Assembly (NCBI GenBank): GCA_031264545.1 | Contig: JAISDV010000014.1 | Span: 1-9,651 of the forward strand | Direction: 5' to 3' | Length of the DNA: 9,651 bases | From: Oscillospiraceae bacterium | GTDB lineage: Bacteria > Bacillota > Clostridia > Oscillospirales > Oscillospiraceae | In this document: piece after piece, positions 1-6,545 of the stretch | Numbering within the stretch: the first letter of the stretch is position 1 | Layout of the letters: every line of letters begins with the position of its first letter | The notes under the pieces: generated by a model | Seen by the model: the letters and a program-made list of their open reading frames with translations, nothing else | What the model was told of the DNA's origin: nothing | Databases searched by the model: none | Position numbers and translations under genes: made by a program

Positions 1-91
1 CCTCGAGAATGACCTCGCAGGTCACCGTTATCGGCGCCAGTATCGCCTGTTTTTTATACTCTCTCACACTTTCAAGAACTCTTTTTAACAT
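1..91 (-). CDS. ABC exporter (permease + ATPase type), N-terminal 30 residues only
   Basis: Reading leftward from ATG at 91-89 gives 30 codons without a stop up to the window edge. The peptide starts MLKRVLESVREYKK and continues into a hydrophobic stretch (AILAPITVTCEVILE). This resembles the first residues of clostridial exporter half-transporters, where a basic, amphipathic elbow helix (roughly 1-14) leads into the first membrane helix. The ABC-A protein at 2599-4338 begins in the same style (KKLLVYLKAYKKETLLGPL). An in-frame TGA at 110-112 means ATG 91 is the only ATG start. The ribosome site is mediocre: AAAGGA lies 13 nt upstream and GCGGAA sits very close to the ATG. The gene has its own consensus promoter at 161-189 and follows terminator-like hairpins, so it is probably a separate transcription unit from the exporter pair. 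The ATPase domain lies outside the window, so the family call rests on 30 residues and on context. Confidence 0.7.
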   Translation of the reverse strand, partial: MLKRVLESVREYKKQAILAPITVTCEVILE

Positions 92-151
92 TTCCGCTTG
101 TTTATCCTTTCACGCCGGAAGAAAAATGAATGCAGGTTCTGACCGGATGTC

Positions 152-167
152 TACTAACATATACTAA
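152..167. repeat. TACTAA direct repeat, one helical turn apart, over the -10 box
   Basis: TACTAA occurs at 152-157 and again at 162-167 (plus strand; TTAGTA on the coding strand), start to start exactly 10 bp. One copy overlaps the -10 box and the other the predicted transcription start. Same-face spacing over core promoter elements is what a repressor binding two half-sites would show. AT-rich coincidence is possible, and no regulator gene is present in the window. Confidence 0.4.
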
Positions 168-189
168 GATTTGCACTTCGCCTTGTCAA
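161..189 (-). promoter_or_regulatory. Sigma-A type promoter for the left-edge ABC exporter gene
   Basis: On the minus strand a perfect -35 box TTGACA (184-189) is followed after exactly 17 nt by TAGTAT (161-166), which matches TATAAT at four of six positions. Transcription would start near 154, giving a leader of about 63 nt before ATG 91. The promoter lies just downstream of two terminator-like hairpins, as expected for a new transcription unit. A TACTAA direct repeat overlaps the -10 region and may be a regulator site. Confidence 0.7.
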
Positions 190-217
190 TATCAAAAATC
201 AGTTTGCATGTCTTTGA

Positions 218-248
218 CGAAAATGCCGCAAGTACCGGCGGCTTTTCG
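218..248. terminator. Hairpin with A/T flanks, possible bidirectional terminator
   Basis: The stem GCCGC (225-229) pairs with GCGGC (238-242) around an 8-nt loop. It is flanked by CGAAAA (218-223) and TTTTCG (243-248), which extend the stem past a one-base bulge and give a short U-run in either direction. On the minus strand it lies between the end of the LOR gene and the promoter of the left-edge ABC gene, so it would be a second terminator after the hairpin at 281-309. The T-run is short (4 nt). Confidence 0.5.
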
Positions 249-280
249 TTCAATTTGTGCAGCCAAAGCCCCGGACGGGT

Positions 281-309
281 AAAATCCCGGCAAGGAAAAC
301 CGCCGGGAC
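281..309 (-). terminator. Rho-independent terminator after the ABC-ABC-LOR operon
   Basis: On the minus strand TCCCGGC (308-302) and GCCGGGA (291-285) form a perfect 7-bp GC-rich stem with a 10-nt loop that can close further by GG/CC pairing around TTTT. TTTT (284-281) follows at once. It lies about 31 nt after the TGA of the LOR gene, the usual position for an intrinsic terminator. The U-tract is short, so readthrough into the next hairpin is plausible. Confidence 0.65.
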
Positions 310-339
310 AAGACATACGGAGGACGGACACGATCCGCT

Positions 340-819
340 TCAGCTTGCCGAGGAGCCCGTCTCCATCGCGCAGTCGATGGCGAGTACGACCGTGAGCGCG
401 CTGAGCGCGTCCGCGGGGCTGGCAATATCCAGCTCGTAGCAGTCGCCCCAGGCCATCCATTTTTTATGGATCAAAGCGATGCGCCGACCGGCCAGCCGGA
501 TTTCGTAGTCGTGCGCAGAAAAGTCGCCGTCAATTTCCCAGCCGAGTCCCTCGGCAAAGTAGCGATGCGTGAAAAAGGTAAACCGCTTGACAATTTCCGC
601 CGTCTTCCGCCCGTCGATGAAAACGTGGAAGCGGGGCATGAAGCTGAAGATCCTCTGCCGGACGCAGGCGCGTTCCGTGCCGCCCGCATCGTAGACGCGC
701 AGCTTTTTCCCGAAAGAAAACAGCTCGCCCTCGACGAAATACCTGTCTCCGCCGGTTTCGGTTTTGACCGTGAAACGATCCCGCCACGAAAACACCTTTT
801 GTTTGATATAAAGCTTCAT
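340..819 (-). CDS. LURP-one-related (LOR) / tubby-like barrel domain protein
   Basis: This 159-residue protein matches the LOR domain fold family (LURP-one-related, YxjI-like). Three similar strand-turn-strand segments are visible: KQKVFSWRDRFTV at 6-18, RQRIFSFMPRFHVF at 55-68 and HKKWMAWGDCYELDI at 118-132. A hydrophobic C-terminal helix (about 135-150, ADALSALTVVLAIDC) fits the buried central helix of a tubby-like barrel. There is no signal peptide or membrane segment, so it is probably cytosolic. The bacterial family has no settled biochemical role, although the tubby fold can bind phospholipids or hold lipid-like groups. I chose ATG 819 because AAAGG lies 7 nt upstream and the family usually begins at MKLYIKQK. 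ATG 849, which overlaps the TGA of the exporter gene as TGATG, is an alternative adding 10 residues by translational coupling. The gene lies 29 nt after the exporter pair, is probably in the same operon, and may be a membrane-stress or transporter accessory protein (inference). Confidence 0.85.
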   Translation of the reverse strand: MKLYIKQKVFSWRDRFTVKTETGGDRYFVEGELFSFGKKLRVYDAGGTERACVRQRIFSFMPRFHVFIDGRKTAEIVKRFTFFTHRYFAEGLGWEIDGDFSAHDYEIRLAGRRIALIHKKWMAWGDCYELDIASPADALSALTVVLAIDCAMETGSSAS

Positions 820-848
820 AGTCCTGCCTTTCATGGTCTTTCTTCGCA

Positions 849-2615
849 TCAGACGGCGAACTGGCTGTTGTAGAGCTCCGCGTAAAAACCGCCCCGCGCC
901 AAAAGCACCTCGTGTTTTCCCTGCTCAATGATCCCGCCGTTGTTCATCACGAGGATCATATCGGCCCCGCGAATAGTGGAGAGCCTGTGCGCCGCGATAA
1001 AACTCGTCCGGCCCCGCATTAGCCGCGAAAACGCCGCCTGAATCTTCAGCTCCGTGCACGTATCAACCGACGAGGTCGCCTCGTCAAGGATGAGCATAGG
1101 CGGCAGGCAGAGCATCACGCGGGCAATGCAGAGCAGCTGTCTCTGGCCCTGTGACAGGCTGCCGCCGTCCTCGCCGATGGGCGTGTCGTAACCCTCCGGC
1201 AGACGCATGATGAAGCTGTGCGCATGCGCGGCTCCGGCTGCGGCGATGATCTCCGCGTCTGTCGCATCCGGCTTTCCCAAGGCGATATTTTCCCGGACGG
1301 TGCCGGCCTTGAGCCAGGTCTCCTGCAAAACCATGCCGTACCCGCCGCGCAAGCTCCGGCGTGTCACATCCCGGATGTCCGTTCCCTCGACCCGGATGCT
1401 GCCGCCCGCAACATCGTAGAAGCGCATGAGGAGGTTTATGACCGTGGTCTTTCCGCAGCCGGTCGGCCCGACAAGCGCGATACGCTGGCCGGGCCTGACC
1501 TGCAGGCTCAGATCACGGATCAGCTTTTTTCCGGGCGAATAAGAGAATTCAACGCCATCCAGTTCAACATGTCCTGAGATATTTTCGAGAACGGCAGCGT
1601 TCGCCGCATCCGGAGACTCCGGCGTCTCGTCGATCAGCGCAAAAATCCGCGCCGCACAGGCGAGCGCGTTCTGCAGCTCGGTTATAACGCCGGAAATTTC
1701 GTTGAAGGGCTTGGCATACTGACTGGCATAGCTGAGAAAGACCGCGAGCCGGCCAACGGAGAAAAAGCCGCCGGTGGCGACGCTGGTCAGAGCGCCCGCG
1801 AGACCGACTCCGGCATAAACGAGGCTGTTGACAAAGCGCGTAACCGGGTTCGCGATGGATGAGAAAAACAGAGCGCTCACGGAGCATTTCTCGAGACGCG
1901 CGTTGATCTCATCGAAATATTCGAGCGCCTTCTCCTCGCGGGAAAAGGCCTGAATGACCTTCTCATTTTCGAGCATTTCGTCCACCAGCGCCGTCTGCTC
2001 GGCGCGGATCTCGGCTTGCTCGCGGAAGAGGCTGTATGTCCTGCGCGCGATGAAGCGCGCCGCCAGCAGGGAAACGGGCGTCAGCAGGACGACGACGAGC
2101 GCGATCCGCCAGCTGATGGCGAGCATGAACGCCAGCGTACCCAGGATCGTCACAACACCGGTAAAAAGCTGCGTGAAGCCCAGCAGCAGTCCATCCGCGA
2201 ACTGATCGGCATCGGCGATAACGCGGTTGACGATCTCGCCGTGCGCGTGACCGTCGAGGTATTTGAGCGGCAATACTGCAATTTTCCGAACGGCCTCATT
2301 GCGCACATCGCGAATCACCTGGAAGGTCACGCGGTTATTGACCACGTTCATGACCCATTGCATCAGCGCCGCCGTGCCCGCGGCGATACCCATGCGTACA
2401 AGCTTGTCAAGAACACCCGGAAAATCCACCGTTCCCTTTCCGATAATCAGATCGACCGCGCCGCCGACCAGTATCGGCACATACAAGGTCAGGGCAGAGG
2501 AAGCCACGGCGAACAGGAGCGACAATGCCAGCAGCGGCCAGCAGCGCCGCAGCCGGAGCAGTACCTTCCCAAGCGTGCTTTTTTCTTTTTTCACGATTTT
2601 ATTTCCCGGCGTCAT
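849..2615 (-). CDS. Heterodimeric ABC exporter half-transporter B (catalytic Walker B, LSQGQ signature)
   Basis: This 588-residue half-transporter has an N-terminal permease domain with about six membrane helices (near 26-58, 72-92, 147-167, 169-190, 257-279 and 285-307) and a C-terminal ATPase. Visible motifs are Walker A GPTGCGKT (383-390), Q-loop Gln431, signature LSQGQ (487-491), Walker B LILDE with catalytic Glu512, D-loop SSVD, and H-loop His543. Only the signature departs from consensus (Gln489 for Gly). This signature faces the degenerate site of the partner encoded upstream, as in TM288, LmrD and BmrD. It probably exports drugs, lipids or peptides using ATP; the substrate cannot be read from sequence. 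ATG 2615 is preferred over an upstream in-frame ATG at 2657 because AAGGAGGA lies 8 nt before it and the extra 14 residues look non-native. It overlaps the partner gene by 17 nt, which favours coupled translation and 1:1 assembly. Confidence 0.93.
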   Translation of the reverse strand: MTPGNKIVKKEKSTLGKVLLRLRRCWPLLALSLLFAVASSALTLYVPILVGGAVDLIIGKGTVDFPGVLDKLVRMGIAAGTAALMQWVMNVVNNRVTFQVIRDVRNEAVRKIAVLPLKYLDGHAHGEIVNRVIADADQFADGLLLGFTQLFTGVVTILGTLAFMLAISWRIALVVVLLTPVSLLAARFIARRTYSLFREQAEIRAEQTALVDEMLENEKVIQAFSREEKALEYFDEINARLEKCSVSALFFSSIANPVTRFVNSLVYAGVGLAGALTSVATGGFFSVGRLAVFLSYASQYAKPFNEISGVITELQNALACAARIFALIDETPESPDAANAAVLENISGHVELDGVEFSYSPGKKLIRDLSLQVRPGQRIALVGPTGCGKTTVINLLMRFYDVAGGSIRVEGTDIRDVTRRSLRGGYGMVLQETWLKAGTVRENIALGKPDATDAEIIAAAGAAHAHSFIMRLPEGYDTPIGEDGGSLSQGQRQLLCIARVMLCLPPMLILDEATSSVDTCTELKIQAAFSRLMRGRTSFIAAHRLSTIRGADMILVMNNGGIIEQGKHEVLLARGGFYAELYNSQFAV

Positions 2616-4338
2616 CGGGCGGATCCTCCTTCCCGAGCTGCGATTGGCAGATTTCACGGTAGACCTCGCAGCGCTCGAGCAGCGCCTGCGCCGTGCCGAC
2701 GCCGGCGAGTCTGCCGTCGTCGAGGACGATAATGCGGTCGGCGTGCCGGAGAGCGGAGACGCGCTGAGACACGATAAAAACCGTGGGGCTGCCCGCCATC
2801 CCGCGTATCGCCTTCCGCAGCGCCGCGTCCGTCGCGAAATCCAGCGCGGAGGCGCTGTCGTCCAAGATAAGGATTTCAGGGACTCTCACCAGCGCGCGGG
2901 CGACGGTGAGGCGCTGGATCTGTCCGCCGGAGAGGTTGCGCCCGTCCTGCTCGATGGAAAAGCCGAGCCCACCCCTGCTCTCCGCCACATCCTTAGCCTG
3001 GGCGGCGGTGAGCGCCGCCCAGATCTCCGCGTCCGTCGCGTCCGGCTTACCCCACCGCAGGTTCTCGCGTATCGTGCCTTTGAAGAGCGCGGCCTTCTGC
3101 GGGACAAAGCCGATTTTCGCTCTGAGCGCCCCGACCGGGTAATCCTTGACGTTCACGCCGCAGACGCGCACCTCGCCTTCGCTCGCGTCATAAAAACGGG
3201 GAATCAGGCTGACCAACGAGGATTTGCCGGAGCCTGTCCCGCCGATGATGCCGATCGTCTCTCCGCACCTGACAGAGAAATCTATATCGGTCAGGGCATT
3301 TTCTCCGGCGTTTTCATAGCGGAGGCTCGCATGCCGAAACACCACCGCAAGACCTGCGTTTTCTGGCGGCGGCGCGAACCCGGCTGTCCCGAGATCGGGG
3401 GAAATTTCAAAAACGGCCTGTATTCGGTTGCCGCAGGCGACAGATTTGGTCAGCGTGATGGTGTAGTCGGCAAGCTTGATCAGCTCAGTAAGTATCTGGG
3501 ACATGTAGCCATACAGGGCGACCACAGCCCCCTGAGTGAGCGCACCCGTCCAGACCCTGACCGCGCCGATTTGAACAAGAAAGACGACCGCCAGATTAAC
3601 AATGACATAAGTGACGGGGTTGAGAAGGGCCGATATGCGCCCGACGCGCTTTTGCATCCTTGTCAGTTCGTTGTTCCGGCCTTCAAAAACAGCGGCCTGC
3701 TCAGTCTCCTTGCGGAAAGCGCGGATAACGCGCGCGCCGCTCAGGCTTTCGCGCGTCAGGCCAAGCACCTGGTCGAGCCTCGCCTGAACCTTTTTATACA
3801 GTGGGACGCACAGGAGCATGATGGCAAAAACCACGGTCAGGAGCACGGGAACGGCCGCGGCGAAAACAAGCGCCGCCTCGGCGTCGACAGTAAAGGCCAT
3901 AAGGATTGCGCCGAAAACCACGAAGGGGGAGCGCAGCAGCAGCCGCAGGGTCAGGTTCGCGCCGACCTGGAGCTGGTTCATGTCGCTCGTCATCCGCGTG
4001 ACCAGGGTAGACGTACCGAGCCTGTCCATCTGGGCGAAGGAGAGGCGCTGGATGTGCGCGAAAAGCGCGTGCTTGAGCTTTTTCACGAAGCCTGCGGAGG
4101 CTTTTGCGGCGAAATACTGCGCGGTGACTGAGCACACGAGCCCTACGATGCCCAAGCCGGCGAGTGCAAGGCACATGCGGAGGATATAGGCGCTGTCCGC
4201 CTTGGCGATGCCGCGGTCGATGACCGCCGCCATCATTAACGGAACGAGCAGCTCAAAGCCGGCCTCCAGCAGCTTGAACAAGGGGCCGAGCAGGGTCTCC
4301 TTTTTATAAGCTTTTAAATAGACCAGCAGCTTTTTCAA
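2599..4338 (-). CDS. Heterodimeric ABC exporter half-transporter A (degenerate ATP site)
   Basis: This 579-residue permease-ATPase has about six membrane helices near 17-41, 51-76, 138-151, 155-178, 240-263 and 267-290. ATPase motifs are Walker A GGTGSGKS (366-373), Q-loop Gln414, canonical signature LSGGQ (469-473) and Walker B LILDD with Asp494 where the catalytic Glu is expected. At the H-loop Gln525 (SQRVS) replaces His. These two losses mark the non-catalytic half of an asymmetric heterodimer, as in TM287, LmrC and BmrC. Its intact LSGGQ would complete the catalytic site of half-transporter B. I chose TTG 4338 because GGAG lies 6 nt upstream and the product then begins MKKLLVYLKAYKKE, as family members do. 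ATG 4380 would add 14 residues but has no ribosome site and sits beside a strong hairpin. The C-terminus is short and acidic (EDPPDDAGK). It is the first gene of the ABC-ABC-LOR module. Confidence 0.92.
   Translation of the reverse strand: MKKLLVYLKAYKKETLLGPLFKLLEAGFELLVPLMMAAVIDRGIAKADSAYILRMCLALAGLGIVGLVCSVTAQYFAAKASAGFVKKLKHALFAHIQRLSFAQMDRLGTSTLVTRMTSDMNQLQVGANLTLRLLLRSPFVVFGAILMAFTVDAEAALVFAAAVPVLLTVVFAIMLLCVPLYKKVQARLDQVLGLTRESLSGARVIRAFRKETEQAAVFEGRNNELTRMQKRVGRISALLNPVTYVIVNLAVVFLVQIGAVRVWTGALTQGAVVALYGYMSQILTELIKLADYTITLTKSVACGNRIQAVFEISPDLGTAGFAPPPENAGLAVVFRHASLRYENAGENALTDIDFSVRCGETIGIIGGTGSGKSSLVSLIPRFYDASEGEVRVCGVNVKDYPVGALRAKIGFVPQKAALFKGTIRENLRWGKPDATDAEIWAALTAAQAKDVAESRGGLGFSIEQDGRNLSGGQIQRLTVARALVRVPEILILDDSASALDFATDAALRKAIRGMAGSPTVFIVSQRVSALRHADRIIVLDDGRLAGVGTAQALLERCEVYREICQSQLGKEDPPDDAGK
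2624..2631 (-). promoter_or_regulatory. Strong RBS deciding the start of ABC half-transporter B
   Basis: AAGGAGGA reads on the minus strand 8 nt before ATG 2615. It lies inside the 3' end of the partner gene. It fixes the start at 2615 rather than the in-frame ATG at 2657. Confidence 0.85.
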
Positions 4339-4452
4339 AACGCTCTCCGAAGCTTGTGTAAAAATAGTTTCAAAGCGCATGAGCGCACTGCGTGCGCACG
4401 CGCTTTGATTGTATGCCGCGACGCGGAACGCGCCGCAGGGCTGCTTCAGCAG
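4339..4452 (-). other. 114-nt spacer with two GC-rich hairpins between the phosphomutase and exporter genes
   Basis: This is the longest gap in an otherwise tightly packed gene run. It contains GCGCAC/GTGCGC (4383-4397, 6-bp stem, 3-nt loop), which overlaps a perfect 12-bp palindrome at 4390-4401. It also contains GCGACGCG/CGCGCCGC (4418-4436, 8 pairs including one wobble, 3-nt loop). Neither is followed by a T-run in the minus direction, so they are not classical intrinsic terminators. I see a lone TACAAT (4408-4413, minus strand) but no matching -35 box. Whether the exporter genes are read from the murA promoter or from an unseen one is not settled. Confidence 0.45.
4343..4348 (-). promoter_or_regulatory. 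RBS supporting the TTG start of ABC half-transporter A
   Basis: GGAGAG on the minus strand leaves 6 nt between GGAG and TTG at 4338-4336. The ATG at 4380-4378 has only GC-rich palindromic sequence before it, so the TTG is the better-supported start. Confidence 0.6.
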
Positions 4453-6180
4453 TCAATCCAGCGTTTGCGCGTATGAAGCGTATTTTTCCAGCCTCTCGGC
4501 GCAGTCCCGCCCGTCGTTTCCGCTTACAAGAATATAAATCTTAATTTTCGGCTCCGTCCCGGAGGGGCGGATAATGAAAGCGGTGCCGTCCTCGAGCTCA
4601 AAGTACAGCACATCGGAGCCCGAAATTGGTGTTTTGTCAACGGCGCCGAGGCCGGGCACAATGATTTTCCCGTTTGCGTAGTCCCTTTCGCGGAGCACTT
4701 TCACACCGCCGATTTCCGCCGGGGGCGTTTCCCGCAGCCGCTGCATGAGTCCGCGCATCTTTTCCAGCCCATCGATACCGGGCATGACGCGGTTGAGCGT
4801 TTTCTCCGCAAACCAGCCGTATTGTTCATAGAGCGCCTCGAGCGCCTGAAGCAGGGTCATGCCCTGTCCGCGGTAATAGGCGGCCATTTCCGCAAGAAGC
4901 ATGGAGGCTGTGACGGCATCCTTGTCACGCACGTAATCGCCGATCATGTAGCCGTAGCTCTCCTCATAGGCCATGATGTAGCGATAGCTTCCGCTCACCT
5001 CATATTCGGCGACCTTTTCAGCCATAAACTTGAAGCCGGTGAAGGTGTCGTCGATATGTACGCCGTTGCGCTGGGCGACCTCGCGCGCCATCTCGGTCGT
5101 GACGATGGTTTTGATCACGGCCGCGTTTTCCGGAAGCGTGCCGGCCCTGCGTCTTGCCGTGATAATATAATCCATCAGCAGCACGCCGGTCTGGTTGCCG
5201 GAAACCGTTACGAATTCGCCGGCGCTGTCGCGTACCATGATGCCGACCCTGTCCGAATCCGGATCGGTGCCGATAATGAGGTCGCAGTCCTCGCGCTCTG
5301 CCAGCTCAACCGCCAGCCGGAAGCCGGCCGGTTCCTCGGGATTTGGGCTTTTGACTGTCGGGAAGCTGCCGTCGATCACCATCTGCTGGAGAACGGGAAG
5401 CAGATGCTTGATCCCCAGACGGCGCAACGCCTCAGGCACAAGCTTGTAACCCGCGCCGTGGAAAGGGGTATAGACGATTTTGAAGCCGTCCGCCACTGTC
5501 GCAACGGCTTCGCGGTCGATGGCCTGCGCGAGCACGTTTTCCAGAAAGGCCTCGTCCGTCTCCGGACCGATGGTGGTAATCAGGCCCTCCTCGACCGCCT
5601 GAGAAAAGGCCGCGCGCCTGATACCCGTGAAAATATCGATTTTTGCCATGGCGTCGGCGATAGCCTGGGCATGCTTCGGCGGCAGCTGCGCGCCGTCCGC
5701 CCAATAGACCTTGTAACCGTTGTATTCACGGGGATTGTGGCTTGCCGTGACGTTGATCCCCGCGATCGCGCCATAGCGCCGTATGGCGAAGCTCAGCTCA
5801 GGCGTCGGACGCAGACTGTCGAAAACGCGGGAGGGTATGCCGTTTGCGGCCATGACCTCGGCGGCGGTTTTGGCAAAGGCCTCGCTGTTTTCCCGGCAGT
5901 CATAGCAGATAACGACGCCGCTGCGCATGGCCTCCCCGCCCTGCGCGCATATGACGGAGGCAAAGGCCTGCGTGACATGCCGGACAACGTGCCTGTTCAT
6001 GCGGTTGAGCCCCACACCCATAACGCCGCGCAGTCCCGCCGTACCGAATTCGAGCGGCGCGAAAAAGCGGCTTTTGATCTCATTTTCATCGTTGCCAACC
6101 TCGTCCAGCTCCCGCCATTCGCTCTCCGACAGGGCGGGGCTGTCCATCCAGCGGCGGTATTCATCCATGTAGTTCATCAT
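4453..6180 (-). CDS. pgcA: Alpha-phosphoglucomutase / phosphomannomutase (PgcA-type phospho-sugar mutase)
   Basis: This 575-residue alpha-D-phosphohexomutase interconverts hexose 6-phosphate and hexose 1-phosphate through a phosphoserine enzyme. It supplies glucose 1-phosphate for UDP-glucose, glycolipid and polysaccharide synthesis. The four-domain signature is complete. The N-terminal FGTAGLRG (45-52) contacts substrate, TASHNP (145-150) carries catalytic Ser147, and DPDSDR (306-311) is the metal loop. EESYG (406-410) is the sugar-specificity loop, and RPSGTEPK (538-545) binds the substrate phosphate. Length agrees with the long PgcA/PGM2-like subgroup (about 565-590) rather than the GlmM subgroup (about 450). 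I chose ATG 6180 because GGAGGA lies 7 nt upstream; a longer frame to 6234 has no support. The start overlaps the end of the DUF2007-like gene by 20 nt, which points to translational coupling. Glucose versus mannose preference cannot be decided by eye. Confidence 0.95.
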   Translation of the reverse strand: MMNYMDEYRRWMDSPALSESEWRELDEVGNDENEIKSRFFAPLEFGTAGLRGVMGVGLNRMNRHVVRHVTQAFASVICAQGGEAMRSGVVICYDCRENSEAFAKTAAEVMAANGIPSRVFDSLRPTPELSFAIRRYGAIAGINVTASHNPREYNGYKVYWADGAQLPPKHAQAIADAMAKIDIFTGIRRAAFSQAVEEGLITTIGPETDEAFLENVLAQAIDREAVATVADGFKIVYTPFHGAGYKLVPEALRRLGIKHLLPVLQQMVIDGSFPTVKSPNPEEPAGFRLAVELAEREDCDLIIGTDPDSDRVGIMVRDSAGEFVTVSGNQTGVLLMDYIITARRRAGTLPENAAVIKTIVTTEMAREVAQRNGVHIDDTFTGFKFMAEKVAEYEVSGSYRYIMAYEESYGYMIGDYVRDKDAVTASMLLAEMAAYYRGQGMTLLQALEALYEQYGWFAEKTLNRVMPGIDGLEKMRGLMQRLRETPPAEIGGVKVLRERDYANGKIIVPGLGAVDKTPISGSDVLYFELEDGTAFIIRPSGTEPKIKIYILVSGNDGRDCAERLEKYASYAQTLD

Positions 6181-6517
6181 CTGACATTCCTCCGATAAGC
6201 GCGGCGGCCTCGTCCAGTCTGGATGCCGGAACATAGATATCCGCGCCTTCTCCGCTCATACCCAGCACAACGAGACCGAAGCCGCCGTTCGCGGGGTAGC
6301 GCCTGACGGACGGGATGTCGTATGCCGACAGCAGGCCGATCAGCATTTCGTCTTCCATATCAACGGACGTGCAGTGCTTAAGAAAAGCCGGCGCCTCCGG
6401 CTTCTCGTCCTGCTTCGGCCACGCTTCCAAAAGCCGGCCGGGAAGCGAACGGTACCACTGCGGAGGGGTATCGGGGACGGAGGCAGCGTTTGCGCGCCTG
6501 CGCTTAAATAGCGACAT
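6161..6517 (-). CDS. Small DUF2007-like protein (putative signal-transducing fold)
   Basis: This 118-residue soluble protein has a basic N-terminus (KRRRAN, 5-10), a proline-rich linker (about 15-43) and a C-terminal domain. In that domain DMEDEMLIGLLSAYDIPSV (53-71) is followed by VVLGMSGEGADIYVPASRLDEAAALI (given here as the segment 83-108). This strand-helix-strand layout, with an E/D-rich helix, a short 'G/D-I-P' strand and a closing 'I-V-P-x-x-x-x-x-E-A' helix, resembles the DUF2007 family, whose role is unknown. The basic start could be a membrane or nucleic-acid contact, but this is not shown. I chose ATG 6517 because AAGGAG lies 7 nt upstream at 6525-6530; an upstream ATG at 6571 lies inside rlmH. 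The gene follows rlmH by 28 nt and overlaps the phosphomutase by 20 nt. The family call is by pattern only. Confidence 0.75.
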   Translation of the reverse strand: MSLFKRRRANAASVPDTPPQWYRSLPGRLLEAWPKQDEKPEAPAFLKHCTSVDMEDEMLIGLLSAYDIPSVRRYPANGGFGLVVLGMSGEGADIYVPASRLDEAAALIGGMSDDELHG

Positions 6518-6545
6518 GTGTATTCTCCTTAGAAAGTGTTCCGGG

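Noticed and set aside
2016..2732. 238-codon plus-strand frame opposite the exporter junction
   Set aside because: Arg/Gln-rich antisense translation without a family resemblance.
2263..4131. 622-codon open frame on the plus strand opposite exporter half A
   Set aside because: It lies antisense to a gene with clear ABC motifs. Its translation is charged, Arg/Asp-rich and lacks any recognisable domain, as expected from the reverse frame of a GC-rich gene.
4454..4459. TTGACT resembling a -35 box at the phosphomutase stop
   Set aside because: The positions 16-18 nt downstream are GC-rich (GCGCGT region), so there is no -10 box.
4822..6198. 458-codon open frame on the plus strand opposite the phosphomutase
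   Set aside because: Antisense shadow of a well-conserved gene, with low-complexity His/Asp/Arg-rich product and no domain.
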